A stretch of 64,000 bases of DNA from assembly GCF_040050925.1 (NCBI RefSeq), contig NZ_CP157390.1, positions 2,542,001-2,606,000 on the forward strand, given 5' to 3'. The translations under genes and the position numbers were made by a program. Below the pieces are notes generated by a model that was not told the DNA's origin, ran no database searches, and was given only the letters and a program-made list of their open reading frames with translations. This document shows positions 1 through 9,166 of the stretch, piece after piece; the stretch's first letter is position 1, and every line of letters begins with the position of its first letter. The DNA is from Leifsonia sp. NPDC080035. GTDB lineage: Bacteria; Actinomycetota; Actinomycetes; Actinomycetales; Microbacteriaceae.

Positions 1-591
1 GCTGTCGCGCTCGGGGACGTCGAGGGTCAGCTTCAGCAGGAACCGGTCCAGCTGCGCCTCCGGGAGCGCGTACGTTCCCTCGTACTCGATCGGGTTCTGC
101 GTCGCCGCGACGATGAACGGATCCGGCAGCCGCCGGCTCACCCCGTCCACGCTGACCTGACGCTCCTCCATCGCCTCGAGCAGGGCGGACTGCGTCTTCG
201 GCGGCGTCCTGTTGATCTCGTCGGCGAGCAGGATGTTCGTGAACACCGGGCCCTCGCGGAAGACGAAGCCGCCCGTCTGGGCGTCGTAGACGAGCGAGCC
301 GGTCACGTCGCCCGGCATCAGGTCCGGCGTGAACTGGATGCGCTTGGTGTCGAGGCTGAGCGCCTCGCTGAGTGAACGCACCAGCAGGGTCTTGGCGACG
401 CCGGGCACGCCCTCCAGCAGCACGTGGCCGCGCGCGAGCAGGGCGATGATGAGCCCGGTGACCGCGCCGTCCTGGCCGACGACGGCCTTGCCGACTTCGC
501 CGCGCACACGCGCGAGCGCTTGGCGCAGGCTCGCGGCATCGGCCGCGGGCGCCGCGGACGCGGTGGGGGATCCGGTGGTGAGGTCGGTCAT
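1..591 (-). CDS. MoxR-family AAA+ ATPase (C-terminus cut off by the window edge)
   Basis: MoxR ATPases are chaperone-like AAA+ proteins that usually work with DUF58 and vWA-domain proteins. The 197 visible residues include the Walker A region GVPGVAKTLL, Walker B LLADEIN followed by RTPPKTQSALLEAMEE, and the sensor region ATQNPIEYEGTY. The ATG at 591 overlaps the stop of the upstream DUF4350 gene (ATGA), so the two are translationally coupled. A hexamer AAGAAT lies six bases before the ATG, like the leaderless promoters elsewhere in the window, but here it is inside coding sequence and may be chance. The gene runs off the left edge; a DUF58 gene would be expected next. Family call is firm, substrate unknown. 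Confidence 0.93.
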   Translation of the reverse strand, partial: MTDLTTGSPTASAAPAADAASLRQALARVRGEVGKAVVGQDGAVTGLIIALLARGHVLLEGVPGVAKTLLVRSLSEALSLDTKRIQFTPDLMPGDVTGSLVYDAQTGGFVFREGPVFTNILLADEINRTPPKTQSALLEAMEERQVSVDGVSRRLPDPFIVAATQNPIEYEGTYALPEAQLDRFLLKLTLDVPERDS

Positions 592-1850
592 GCTTCCATT
601 CTTCCGGTCGGCCCCGGGTGTCCGGGGGAGACGGCTGCGGCGGTTGCCCGTTCGAGCTCCGCCAGGGCATCCGAGAGCGTCATGAGGTCGGCGTCGGTGC
701 GCGGGATGTCGTCGATGAGGAGCCCGCGGACCCGTCCACGGTCGCGCCCGGTGAGGGCGGCCACCGCGTCGATCACGTCGTCGGCCGTGCTCGCGCGGGA
801 GAGCCCGGCGAGCCCGGCGAGCCGCCCGATCGCACCGATGCGGAGGGCGTCGACCGCGCGCAGCCGCGCCGACGAGCGCTGGTAGAGCCGCGCGCGCCCC
901 TCCCTGGTCTCGCCCGCTCGGACGACGACCGGGAGGCTCTCCACGACGAGCGGCCCGAACCGTCGCCCCCGCCACACTGCGGCCGCGACGAACACGAGCA
1001 GCAGGAGCAGGACGACCGGAGTCACCCATCCCGGCGTGAGCGCGGCGAGGTCCGGCGGCCCGGTGACCGGCCGGTCCAGCAGACCGGGGAGGTACCAGAC
1101 CAGCGTGCGGTGGCCGCCGAGCAGGTTCAGGCCGAGCGCGGCATTCCCCTCGCGCTCGATGCCCTCGTTCGTGAAGAGGGCGGCCGAGCCGACCAGGTAG
1201 ACCGTGCGGCCGTCGAAGCCTGTGCGGACCAGGGAGGCGCCGCCGTGATCGTCGACGAAGCACGACGCCGCGTCGTCCTGGGCGCGGAAGGAGCCGGGCG
1301 AGACGGCATCCTTCGTGTTCGCGGTGGCGCGCGGGTCGATGCGTTCGGCACGCTGTGCTGCGGAGACGCCGCATCCTGCGTCGACGACGCCGCCGGGCGC
1401 TCCGGCGGCGCGGACGCCGGGGGCCAGCGTCTGCAGCGCCTGGAAGTCCGGCTCGACGACGACAAGCGTGTTCGCGACGGAGCTGAGCTGGTCGTACCCG
1501 TCGGACGGGAGGTTGCCCGAGGGGTCGTAGACGAGCACGGTGGTGTCGTCGCCCGCGACGTCGCGCACCTCGTCGAGCGAGCCGGCGGAGTGGACCGTGA
1601 CGCCGTGCTGGCCGAGCACCTGGGCGAGCGCCTTCCCGCCCACGGGTGCGGCGTTCCCCGCGTCCAGGGCCGTGCCGCCGGCGTTCCCGCGACCGGAGAG
1701 CAGGATGCCGCCCAGCGCGACGAGCACGGCGATGGCGCCGAGCACGATCCAGGGGACGGCGCGGCGCGACGTCTGCCGCACCGTCGGCGAGACCGCGACC
1801 GCGACGTCGGGGCGCGTCGGTGTCGCCTGTGCCGTGCGTGTCGTCGTCAC
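588..1850 (-). CDS. DUF4350 domain membrane protein
   Basis: A 420-residue protein with one N-terminal membrane segment (about residues 32-52), an extracytoplasmic DUF4350 domain and a second strongly hydrophobic segment near residues 270-290 (VTPVVLLLLLVFVAAAVW), followed by a cytoplasmic helical tail. DUF4350 proteins normally sit beside MoxR ATPases, as here. Function is not established; a role in assembly or handling of envelope components with MoxR is inference from the neighbourhood. The GTG start at 1850 overlaps the stop of the DUF4129 gene (GTGA), and the 3' end overlaps moxR, giving a tightly coupled operon. Confidence 0.85.
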   Translation of the reverse strand: MTTTRTAQATPTRPDVAVAVSPTVRQTSRRAVPWIVLGAIAVLVALGGILLSGRGNAGGTALDAGNAAPVGGKALAQVLGQHGVTVHSAGSLDEVRDVAGDDTTVLVYDPSGNLPSDGYDQLSSVANTLVVVEPDFQALQTLAPGVRAAGAPGGVVDAGCGVSAAQRAERIDPRATANTKDAVSPGSFRAQDDAASCFVDDHGGASLVRTGFDGRTVYLVGSAALFTNEGIEREGNAALGLNLLGGHRTLVWYLPGLLDRPVTGPPDLAALTPGWVTPVVLLLLLVFVAAAVWRGRRFGPLVVESLPVVVRAGETREGRARLYQRSSARLRAVDALRIGAIGRLAGLAGLSRASTADDVIDAVAALTGRDRGRVRGLLIDDIPRTDADLMTLSDALAELERATAAAVSPGHPGPTGRMEA

Positions 1851-2485
1851 GCGGGCACCGCCTGCTGCGCCGGGCGGACCTGCTGCAGCCGCGCATCCAG
1901 GGCGACCAGGAGCTGGTAGCGGGACTCGGTGCCGGGCCGGTCGAGGTAGCGGACGTCGTCGAAGGCCATCGCCGCCGTCCGCAGCTGCTCGCCTTCCTGC
2001 GGCGCGACGGCGGCGGCCCGCACGGCGAACTCCGTCGCGGTGGTGCCAGGGGTGACGCGCACGAGCGTGCGCTCGTCGAGGCCGACCGCGATCGCGCGGA
2101 ACTGCTCCTCGATCGCCGTCACCCAGTCGGCGGCGCGTGCCGCGGCCGCCGCTGAGGCGCGCAGCTCGGCTGCGGTGCGGGTGTCGTCGGATCCGAGCAC
2201 CGGCCGTCGCGCGTCCGCCGAGCGGCGGTTGGCGCGCGGTCGCCCGAAGACAACGAACGCGACGACGATGAGCGCGGCGACGAGCGCGACGACGACGGCC
2301 AGCAGAACCGGGCCGGCGTCACCGGTCGGGCCGGAGAAGAGGGACTGGATCCAGTCCAGCACCGCCTTCGAGGCGAGGTCGAACCAGGTCGGCTTCGCGG
2401 TCTGGTACTCCGGCTTGGTCAGCTCGGTGCGGATCCACTCCTGGGCGTCCGGCGAGCTGGGGTCGACCGGGATGTCGAGGCGCAC
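1847..2485 (-). CDS. DUF4129 domain protein
   Basis: A 212-residue protein with a single membrane helix (about residues 47-68, GPVLLAVVVALVAALIVVAFVV) and a C-terminal cytoplasmic DUF4129 domain (RAADWVTAIEEQFRAIAVGLDERTLV...TATEFAVRAA). Such domains accompany MoxR/DUF4350/DUF58 clusters and are found fused to transglutaminase-like proteins in other species. The GTG at 2485 lies five bases after the upstream stop and begins VRLDIPVDPSSPDAQ. A much longer reading frame continues upstream but is only the antiphase shadow of the preceding gene. No clear ribosome site is seen, so translation probably depends on coupling. Confidence 0.82.
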   Translation of the reverse strand: MRLDIPVDPSSPDAQEWIRTELTKPEYQTAKPTWFDLASKAVLDWIQSLFSGPTGDAGPVLLAVVVALVAALIVVAFVVFGRPRANRRSADARRPVLGSDDTRTAAELRASAAAAARAADWVTAIEEQFRAIAVGLDERTLVRVTPGTTATEFAVRAAAVAPQEGEQLRTAAMAFDDVRYLDRPGTESRYQLLVALDARLQQVRPAQQAVPA

Positions 2486-2490
2486 GGCGC

Positions 2491-3852
2491 TCAGGCGCCC
2501 GGCCAGGGCGTGCTGGGCGCGGCCGGTGCCGCCGGGGCGGGCTGCGTGAACGGATCGGGGAGGTCCTGGCCCGTCTGGCGCGCCTCGACGAAGCGCACGA
2601 GCTCGAGGTCGAGACCCTCCTTGCGCATCCGCAGGTCGATGTAGATGAGCGCGACGGCGGCGGTCTGCACGACGCTGCCGATGGCGCCGATGATCGCGCC
2701 GACGATGCTCGAGACGAGAGTGATGCCCAGCTGGCCGGCCACGACGGCCGAGAAGCTCGACGGGTCCTGCGTGCTCAGCGACGTGGGCGCGAAGATGCCG
2801 CCGAGCATCCCGCCGACGAACGAGAACGGCACCGTGATGATCTGGGTGACCGCGTAGACGATGAGCCAGATCAGCGCGATGACGCCGAAGGTGCGCCAGA
2901 AGTTGCGGTTCGTCAGCCGCCACGCGCGGACGATCGCCGCCCCCAGCGGGAGCCGTTCGATCACGATGGCGCTGGGCACGATCGCGAGCTTCGTGTTGAT
3001 CCACACGGCGACGGCGATGAGGCCGAGCCCGCCGACGAACCCGGCGAGAACCGCTCCGACGACGCCGGCCGGTCCGCCGAGCGCGGCGAGGGCGACGACG
3101 ACGCCGACGACGAGCGCGATGGCGAGGAGCCAGGCGAGCGCGAACAGGAATGTGTAGCCGATCAGGGTCCCGACGCGTCCGCGGACGAAGCGCCAGAGCG
3201 CCCGGAAGGTGAGCTTGTCGCCGAGGGTCTCTCGGGCGACCTCGCTCACGATCACGCCCTGAAGGACCGCGGAGAACACCGTGGAGATGACGATGGACAG
3301 CACGCCGAGCACGATCGAGCCGCCGATCGCGCCCGCGGTGATGGCATCCTGCTCTCCCGCCTCTGCGTTGGCGATGCGCTGGAAGAGGAACGCGACGCCG
3401 GCGGTGATCAGCACCGACACGACGATCGTCGGGACGCCCTGCAGCAGCAGCGCGGCGCCCACGGTGATCCGGGGGTTCCGGCGCAGCGCCTGGAACGGCG
3501 CGCCGATCAGGGTGCCGAAGGCGAGCGGACGCAGCGGGATGAGCCCGGGCTTCGGCGGCGGGGCCCAGCCGGGCTGGGCGCCGGGGGTCGCGTTCGGCTG
3601 CTGCCAGCCGTAGCCGGGCGGCGGATAGCCGGGCTGCTGGTACCCGCCCTGCGGGTAACCGGGCTGCTGGTAGCCGCCCTGCGGGTACCCGCCGTACTGC
3701 GGAGCAGCGGGGGGCGTCTGCGGCGCGTACTCGCCGTACCGGGGGAGGGGCGGGACGGGAGGCTGCGCGTCCGGGCGCTGCCCGCCGACTGCGCCGGCGC
3801 CCGCGTCGTTCTCGTTCGAGCCCGGCGCCCGCCAGGTCTGGTCGTCGCTCAC
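2491..3852 (-). CDS. Multi-pass membrane protein with Gly/Tyr/Pro-rich N-terminal repeats (glycerophosphoryl diester phosphodiesterase membrane-domain type)
   Basis: A 453-residue protein. The first ~120 residues are low complexity, with repeats such as GGYPQGGYQQPGYPQG, typical of actinobacterial membrane proteins with disordered cytoplasmic tails. The remainder holds about six hydrophobic segments and resembles the GDPD membrane domain/DUF7847 family; no phosphodiesterase catalytic domain is present. I start at GTG 3852 because a GAGAGG ribosome site lies about eight bases upstream; an ATG at 3867 is possible. It heads the MoxR operon and is divergent from mtrA. Function unknown. Confidence 0.78.
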   Translation of the reverse strand: MSDDQTWRAPGSNENDAGAGAVGGQRPDAQPPVPPLPRYGEYAPQTPPAAPQYGGYPQGGYQQPGYPQGGYQQPGYPPPGYGWQQPNATPGAQPGWAPPPKPGLIPLRPLAFGTLIGAPFQALRRNPRITVGAALLLQGVPTIVVSVLITAGVAFLFQRIANAEAGEQDAITAGAIGGSIVLGVLSIVISTVFSAVLQGVIVSEVARETLGDKLTFRALWRFVRGRVGTLIGYTFLFALAWLLAIALVVGVVVALAALGGPAGVVGAVLAGFVGGLGLIAVAVWINTKLAIVPSAIVIERLPLGAAIVRAWRLTNRNFWRTFGVIALIWLIVYAVTQIITVPFSFVGGMLGGIFAPTSLSTQDPSSFSAVVAGQLGITLVSSIVGAIIGAIGSVVQTAAVALIYIDLRMRKEGLDLELVRFVEARQTGQDLPDPFTQPAPAAPAAPSTPWPGA

Positions 3853-3974
3853 GTACGTGCCTCTCATCCCCCGTGTGGTGCGCTGATCCCATGCTGGCAC
3901 ATCCGTCGTTCCGGCGATGCCCCGCCCACAGGGCACGTCGGGCGGGCATTCAAGGCTCGCGCAGACGACTCGAC

Positions 3975-3980
3975 TACGCT
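3975..3980 (+). promoter_or_regulatory. Likely -10 box for mtrA
   Basis: TACGCT in the divergent gap between the membrane-protein gene and mtrA. It would start an mRNA near 3987 with a leader of about 50 bases carrying AAGGAA before the mtrA ATG. No good -35 box is visible. Inference from sequence only. Confidence 0.4.
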
Positions 3981-4036
3981 TGTGCCGTTGCAGCCGCGGC
4001 GCGCGCCGCCCGAGAGGGGTTCAAGGAAACTCGCAC

Positions 4037-4720
4037 ATGACTAGTCGCATCCTGGTGGTCGACGACGACACCGCCCTCGCCGAGATGATCGGCATCGTGC
4101 TGCGCACCGAGGGATTCGACCCCGTCTTCTGCGAGGACGGCTCCGAGGCGCTTGACACCTTCCGCGCCAGCAAGCCCGACCTCGTGCTGCTCGACCTGAT
4201 GCTCCCCGGCATCGACGGCATCGAGGTCTGCAGCCGGATCCGCGCTGAATCCGGCACGCCCGTCATCATGCTCACGGCCAAGTCCGACACCGCCGACGTC
4301 GTCAAGGGCCTGGAGTCCGGCGCGGACGACTACATGGTCAAGCCGTTCAACCCGAAGGAGCTGGTGGCGCGCATCCGCACCCGGCTGCGGCCCGCGCCCA
4401 CCGCGCCCGCGGCGGAGCAGCTGCGCGTCGGCGACCTCGTGGTCGACGTCGCCGGACACGAGGTGCGCCGCGGCGACACGCGTATCGCGCTCACCCCGCT
4501 CGAGTTCGACCTCCTCCTCGCCCTCGCGTCGAAGCCGCAGCAGGTCTTCACCAGGGAGATGCTGCTCGAGCAGGTCTGGGGCTACCACTACAAGGCGGAC
4601 ACCCGCCTCGTGAACGTGCACGTGCAGCGGCTGCGCGCCAAGGTGGAGCAGGACCCGGACAACCCGAAGATCGTCATGACCGTGCGCGGGGTCGGCTACC
4701 GCGCCGGCGCGGCGACGTAG
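4037..4720 (+). CDS. mtrA: DNA-binding response regulator MtrA
   Basis: A 227-residue OmpR-family regulator. The receiver domain has acidic residues D9-D11, phosphoacceptor D53 in VLLDLMLPG, and the conserved lysine in YMVKPFNP. The winged-helix C-terminal domain has LTPLEFDLLLALASKPQQVFTR and ends with TVRGVGYRAG. MtrA controls cell wall, division and osmotic genes in Actinobacteria and is phosphorylated by MtrB, encoded 16 bases downstream. The ATG at 4037 is preceded by AAGGAA at good spacing. The mtrA-mtrB-lpqB order is the classic actinobacterial arrangement. Very secure. Confidence 0.98.
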   Translation: MTSRILVVDDDTALAEMIGIVLRTEGFDPVFCEDGSEALDTFRASKPDLVLLDLMLPGIDGIEVCSRIRAESGTPVIMLTAKSDTADVVKGLESGADDYMVKPFNPKELVARIRTRLRPAPTAPAAEQLRVGDLVVDVAGHEVRRGDTRIALTPLEFDLLLALASKPQQVFTREMLLEQVWGYHYKADTRLVNVHVQRLRAKVEQDPDNPKIVMTVRGVGYRAGAAT

Positions 4721-4736
4721 CAACGGGGACGTCGGC

Positions 4737-6410
4737 ATGCGCTTCCGATGGCCGGATAGGGAGTGGTGGCGGCTGGTGCCGTCCCGTCTCGCGCGCCTCT
4801 GGAGGCGGTCGCTGCAGCTGCGGACGGTGGCCATCACGCTTCTGCTGACCGGCGTCGCGATCCTGGTGACGGGTATCTACATGGCGCTCTCGATCAGCAA
4901 CGACCTCTACCAGTCCCGCCTCGACGAGGCGCTCCGAGACTCCAGCAGGGCGACGACGGCGGCGCAGTCAACGCTCAACGCCTCCGACCTCTCCGCCTCC
5001 GACAGCGGCAAGAACCTGCTGAACACCGCTCTGCAGACCGTGCAGTCGTCGACCTCCAGCCGCCTGGTCGCCGCCTACCGCGTCCCCGGTCAGGATACCG
5101 GCGTGCTCGCACCGCCGGACCGGGGCAGCCCGGCACTCAACCCGGTGATCTCGCCCGCCCTGCGGGAGAAGGTGCAGAAGGGCGGGACGAAGCAGTTCTT
5201 CCAGTCGGTCGCACTCCCGGCAGGGGGCGGCGCGACCGACCCCGGCATCGTCGTCGGCACCCAGCTGACCCTCCCGTCGTACGGACGCTACGAGCTGTAC
5301 ATCGGCTACAACCTGCGCGACTCCGAGAACACCCTCTTCTTCGTCCAGAACACGCTGCTCCTCGCAGGCCTCGCGCTCATCGTCCTGATCGGGGCGATCA
5401 CCTGGGTGATCGTCCGTTTCGTGGTGGAGCCCATCCGGGTCGCGGCCCGCACGAGCGAGCGGCTCGCGGCGGGCGACCTCGCCGTGCGCATCCCGGAGCG
5501 CGGGGAGGACGTGTTCGCCTCCCTCGCCCGATCGTTCAACGGGATGGCCGACAGCCTGCAGAACCAGATCAACCAGCTCGCGACGCTGTCGCAGCTGCAG
5601 CAGCGATTCGTGTCCGATGTCTCGCACGAGCTGCGCACCCCGTTGACCACCATCCGCCTCGCCGGAGACGTGATCTACGACCAGCGGGACTCGTTCCCGC
5701 CGGCGACGGAACGCACCGCCGAGCTCCTGCACACCCAGATCGAGCGCTTCGACCGGCTGCTCTCGGACCTGCTCGAGATCAGCCGCTACGACGCCGGATC
5801 GGTCGCGCTCGAACCGGAGCCGACCAACCTCGTCCGGCTCGCGGAAGACGTGGTGGACGAGCTGCGCACCCTCGCGGAACAGAACGGCATCCAGCTGCGG
5901 TTGGACGCCCCCGGCGGCTACTTCGACGTCGGGATGGACCCGCGGCGCATCCGCCGCATCGTGCGCAACCTCGTCGGCAACGCGATCGAGCACGGCGAGG
6001 GCAAGCCCGTGGTCGTCACGGTCGACAGCAACGAGACGGCGGTGGCGCTCACGGTCCGCGACTACGGCATCGGGATGAGCCAGCAGGACGTCAACCACGT
6101 CTTCGACCGCTTCTGGCGCGCCGATCCCAGCCGCAAGCGCACGCTCGGCGGCACCGGACTCGGGCTCGCGATCTCACTGGAGGACGCCACCCTGCACTCC
6201 GGCTGGCTGCAGGTGTGGTCGATGCCGGGACAGGGCTCGTCGTTCCGACTGACGCTGCCGCGCATCCACGGCAAGGAGATCTCCGCGTCCCCGCTGCCGC
6301 TGCCCCCGATCGACGCCGGCTGGGTGCCGAGGGCCGAGCCGGATCCGGCCGCCGCGGTCGACGACGGCGCTCGCGAGAGAGCGCTGCCGGGGAAGGAGGC
6401 GCACGCATGA
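4737..6410 (+). CDS. mtrB: Sensor histidine kinase MtrB
   Basis: A 557-residue membrane kinase partnered with MtrA. Two membrane segments (about residues 32-55 and 205-230) flank an extracytoplasmic sensor region, followed by HAMP (VEPIRVAARTSERLAAGDL), the dimerisation domain with phosphoacceptor H297 in SDVSHELRTPL, and the ATPase domain with N box (NLVGNAIEHGEG), G1 (DYGIGM) and G2 (GGTGLGLAI). Its last bases overlap the lpqB start (ATGA), so kinase and lipoprotein are co-translated. Length and order match MtrB across Actinobacteria. Confidence 0.97.
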   Translation: MRFRWPDREWWRLVPSRLARLWRRSLQLRTVAITLLLTGVAILVTGIYMALSISNDLYQSRLDEALRDSSRATTAAQSTLNASDLSASDSGKNLLNTALQTVQSSTSSRLVAAYRVPGQDTGVLAPPDRGSPALNPVISPALREKVQKGGTKQFFQSVALPAGGGATDPGIVVGTQLTLPSYGRYELYIGYNLRDSENTLFFVQNTLLLAGLALIVLIGAITWVIVRFVVEPIRVAARTSERLAAGDLAVRIPERGEDVFASLARSFNGMADSLQNQINQLATLSQLQQRFVSDVSHELRTPLTTIRLAGDVIYDQRDSFPPATERTAELLHTQIERFDRLLSDLLEISRYDAGSVALEPEPTNLVRLAEDVVDELRTLAEQNGIQLRLDAPGGYFDVGMDPRRIRRIVRNLVGNAIEHGEGKPVVVTVDSNETAVALTVRDYGIGMSQQDVNHVFDRFWRADPSRKRTLGGTGLGLAISLEDATLHSGWLQVWSMPGQGSSFRLTLPRIHGKEISASPLPLPPIDAGWVPRAEPDPAAAVDDGARERALPGKEAHA

Positions 6411-8116
6411 ACCACCGCCGTCCCCGCTCGCGCGCCCGACTGGCCGCCGCGGCGCTCGCCGCCGGGCTGGCGCTCGCCCTCGCCGCGTGCGCGAGCATCC
6501 CCGACTCCGGGCCGGTGCAGGAGGGGCGCGCCGTCACCCAGGTGAACGATCCGCTCGACCTCGACTTCAACCCGTCGCCGCCCGAGGACGGCGCGACGCC
6601 GCAGCGCATCGTGCAGGGCTTCATCGACGCGGCGTCCAGTCCGAAGAACAACTTCGAGATCGCCCGCGAGTACCTCACGACGTCCATGGCGTCGTCCTGG
6701 AAGCCGGACGAGTCGGTCACGGTCGACGACGGCAGGAACCGCGTGTACGACCATCAGGCGAACCAGTGGAGCGTGCGAGTCAACCCGCTCGCCAACGTCG
6801 ACAGCGTCGGCGCGTACCACCCGGTCACCAGCACCGCACCCGTCAGCCTCAGCTACGAGCTGACGAAGGAGGACGGGCAGTGGCGGATCGCCGTGGCGCC
6901 GAACGGGGTCGTCATCGACGACCCGACGTTCCGCGCGGTGTATTCGCAGCAGAACCTCTACTTCTTCAGCCCCGGCTACGGATACCTGGTTCCGGACGCG
7001 CGCTGGTTCCCTGCCCGGGTGGCCGCGGCGGCGACGCGGGTCGTCAGTGCCGTGCTCGCCGGTCCGGCGAAGTGGCTGAACGGGGCCGTGGTCAGCGCGT
7101 TCCCGCAGGGCACGCAGCTCGCCGTGCCGTCGGTCACGACGTCCGGAGGCGTCGCGCACGCCGACCTCAGTTCGGAGGCCGGCCAGGCCGACCAGCTGCA
7201 GCTGCAGCGCATGCAGCTCCAGCTCGAGCAGAGCCTCGGCTCGCTGGCGAGCTCGGTGCAGCTCTCGATCGAGGGCAACGTGCAGCAGATCCCGCCGCTG
7301 AACGACGGGTCCGCGCCGATCCAGGATCCTCCGGTCGATTCGCACCCGATCGTCTACCGGGGCACGAGCTTCGGCCTGTCGTCGGGGTCGTCGATCACCG
7401 ATCTCAGCGGGCTGAGCGACAAGGTCGTCGCACTCGCACCGACGGCCGTCTCGGTGAACGCCGCCCGCGACGAGGCCGCCGTGCTCGCGAAGGGCGGCGC
7501 CGCCTACCTGGTCAAGAAGTCCGGGGATCCCATCCGGGTCGACTCCCGCCGCGGCCTCATCGCCCCCGCGATCGACAACGACGGCTGGCTGTGGTCGGTG
7601 CAGGGCTCGGCTCCCGGTGGACTGCTCGTCTCGTCCTCGTCCGGCGGCCTCCACCCGGTGAAGGCGGACTGGCCCGGCGCGACCGCGATCACCTCGCTCG
7701 CCGTCTCCAGGGACGGCTCGCGGGTGGTCGCCCTTCTCACGACGGCCTCGGGTCCGACCCTCGTCGCGGCCGGCGTCCTGCGCGGCAGCGGAGGAGTGCC
7801 GACCGAGCTGACCCAGCCGGTCGAGCTCGGACTGGGCGACGGCACGCCGGTCTCGGTCACCTGGACGAGCGACCTCAAGGTGGCCGTGCTCAGCTCCACC
7901 AACGGGGACGCGACCAGCATCGCGGAGCAGACCATCGGCGGCACGATGACGAGCACGGCCGGTCCGGCGGCCGGCCGGGTCATCGTCGGGGCGGGCGGCC
8001 TTTCGCGCTATCTCGTCCTGGCGGCCGACGGCACCCTGCAGGCACCGACCGGCACCGGCTGGCAGACGCAGACCGACAAGGTGGGCGCGGTCGCCGTCCA
8101 GATGGGGCAGCCGTAG
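6407..8116 (+). CDS. lpqB: Lipoprotein LpqB
   Basis: A 569-residue lipoprotein that in other Actinobacteria interacts with the MtrB sensor domain and modulates MtrA activity. A signal peptide ends in a lipobox with acylated cysteine C28 (LALAAC). Next come the LpqB N-terminal region and a GerMN-like domain (about residues 200-290), then a beta-propeller-like C-terminal half rich in short strand repeats. It starts at ATG 6407 overlapping the mtrB stop, with GGAAGGAGG just upstream as ribosome site. The product should be anchored on the outer face of the membrane. Confidence 0.96.
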   Translation: MNHRRPRSRARLAAAALAAGLALALAACASIPDSGPVQEGRAVTQVNDPLDLDFNPSPPEDGATPQRIVQGFIDAASSPKNNFEIAREYLTTSMASSWKPDESVTVDDGRNRVYDHQANQWSVRVNPLANVDSVGAYHPVTSTAPVSLSYELTKEDGQWRIAVAPNGVVIDDPTFRAVYSQQNLYFFSPGYGYLVPDARWFPARVAAAATRVVSAVLAGPAKWLNGAVVSAFPQGTQLAVPSVTTSGGVAHADLSSEAGQADQLQLQRMQLQLEQSLGSLASSVQLSIEGNVQQIPPLNDGSAPIQDPPVDSHPIVYRGTSFGLSSGSSITDLSGLSDKVVALAPTAVSVNAARDEAAVLAKGGAAYLVKKSGDPIRVDSRRGLIAPAIDNDGWLWSVQGSAPGGLLVSSSSGGLHPVKADWPGATAITSLAVSRDGSRVVALLTTASGPTLVAAGVLRGSGGVPTELTQPVELGLGDGTPVSVTWTSDLKVAVLSSTNGDATSIAEQTIGGTMTSTAGPAAGRVIVGAGGLSRYLVLAADGTLQAPTGTGWQTQTDKVGAVAVQMGQP

Positions 8117-8145
8117 GGCGTGCGCGGGCGCGCGTCTCCCGTTCT

Positions 8146-8231
8146 CAACTCCGGAGCTTTCGGGCGGATTGCGGGGCGATGTCCGTGACTCCGGACCTGT
8201 GAACGGCGAGTCGCGCGGAACGTCCGGAGTT
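8146..8231. repeat. REP-like intergenic element with three CTCCGGA copies
   Basis: Between lpqB and comF, AACTCCGGAG at 8146-8155 faces GTCCGGAGTT at 8222-8231 (9 of 10 bases pair), with a third ACTCCGGAC copy in the middle. The imperfect stem extends a few bases inward. It could end lpqB transcription or be a dispersed palindromic repeat; there is no T-run. Only one copy of this type is visible in the window. Confidence 0.45.
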
Positions 8232-8335
8232 ACCGGCGAGCCCGAACTCATCCACAAGAGTCATCTGGTGAAGCCTTCTCCACAGATCCGCAGGAGCCGC
8301 GGACGGCGGTGATCGCGTGCCGCGATGCTCGTCCC

Positions 8336-9067
8336 ATGACAACGACGAATCTCCTCCCGCCGGCCGTCCACGACGCACTGCTCGATGCGGCAGCGATCCT
8401 GCTCCCCGTCCGCTGCGCCGGTTGCGCGGCACCCGACCGCGCCGTGTGCGACCGCTGCTCCCTGGCCCTCGAGGCGCACCCGAGCCGGACCGAGCTCGGC
8501 TCGCTCGGGGTGTGGGCGGCTCTGGACTATGAGGGCGTCGCCCGCGCGGTGCTCCTGGCCTACAAGGAGAGGGGGCGCACCGACGCCGCGCCGGCCCTCG
8601 CCGCTGCGCTGCGACCCGCGGTCGTGGCCGCGCAGCGGGAGCACGCCGCGGTCACCGCGGCGACGGCGGCGACCGCGGAGACTGCGGATCCGCGGCCATC
8701 GGCCCGGGGCTCGGCACTGCTCCCGGTGCTCATCCCGTCGACCCGGCAGGCATGGCGCACGCGTGGGTACCATCCGACCGGCCTGGTGCTCGCCCGCTCG
8801 CGGATCCTCGTCCCGCCGCTGTGGCACGCGCTGCGGCTGACCAGGCAGACGGCCGACCAGGCTGGGATGAGCGGGGCGGCACGCGCGGCCAACCGCGAGG
8901 CCAGCATGGTCGCGAGCCCGCGCCTGCGCGGCCGCGCGTGCCTGCTGGTCGACGACATCGTCACCACGGGCGCGACCCTACTCGAAGCGGCCAAAGCGAT
9001 CCGCAGCGCGGGCGGCACGGTGGCCGGAGCGGCGGCGATCGCGCGCACCCCGCTGCGTTCGGGCTGA
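8336..9067 (+). CDS. ComF-family phosphoribosyltransferase-like protein
   Basis: A 243-residue ComF protein. An N-terminal zinc-ribbon-like region (residues about 27-43, CAGCAAPDRAVCDRC) precedes a phosphoribosyltransferase fold with the PRPP-binding motif LLVDDIVTTGATL near the C-terminus. ComF proteins are linked to DNA uptake in competent bacteria; in Actinobacteria the role is unclear. I start at ATG 8336; GATGCT lies exactly six bases upstream and would give a leaderless mRNA, and no ribosome site is seen. The lpqB-comF-hpf-secA order matches other Actinobacteria (Rv3242c position). Confidence 0.88.
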   Translation: MTTTNLLPPAVHDALLDAAAILLPVRCAGCAAPDRAVCDRCSLALEAHPSRTELGSLGVWAALDYEGVARAVLLAYKERGRTDAAPALAAALRPAVVAAQREHAAVTAATAATAETADPRPSARGSALLPVLIPSTRQAWRTRGYHPTGLVLARSRILVPPLWHALRLTRQTADQAGMSGAARAANREASMVASPRLRGRACLLVDDIVTTGATLLEAAKAIRSAGGTVAGAAAIARTPLRSG

Positions 9068-9166
9068 TGCTCAGGGAACACCCAGCGGAGTCACCGGGAA
9101 TGCCGCCTGTTTTCCGGTTCCGTATCCGGAGGGGGAGCACTACGGTAGTCGAAAAGGCGCGAGCGA

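Noticed and set aside
588..605. A leaderless promoter for moxR inside DUF4350
   Set aside because: AAGAAT-N6-ATG fits the pattern, but the bases also encode the end of DUF4350 and the genes overlap, so coupling explains expression.
1847..3949. A 700-codon frame joining the DUF4129 gene to upstream sequence
   Set aside because: Only its last 212 codons look like protein; the first part is an Arg/Pro-rich shadow of the membrane-protein gene.
4763..8116. A 1117-codon frame suggesting an LpqB fusion
   Set aside because: The N-terminal part is an antiphase shadow of mtrB. LpqB starts at ATG 6407 with a signal peptide and lipobox.
8240..8290. DnaA-box-like TCATCCACA and TCTCCACAG
   Set aside because: Two imperfect matches between lpqB and comF, with no cluster, AT-rich element or dnaA/dnaN neighbours.
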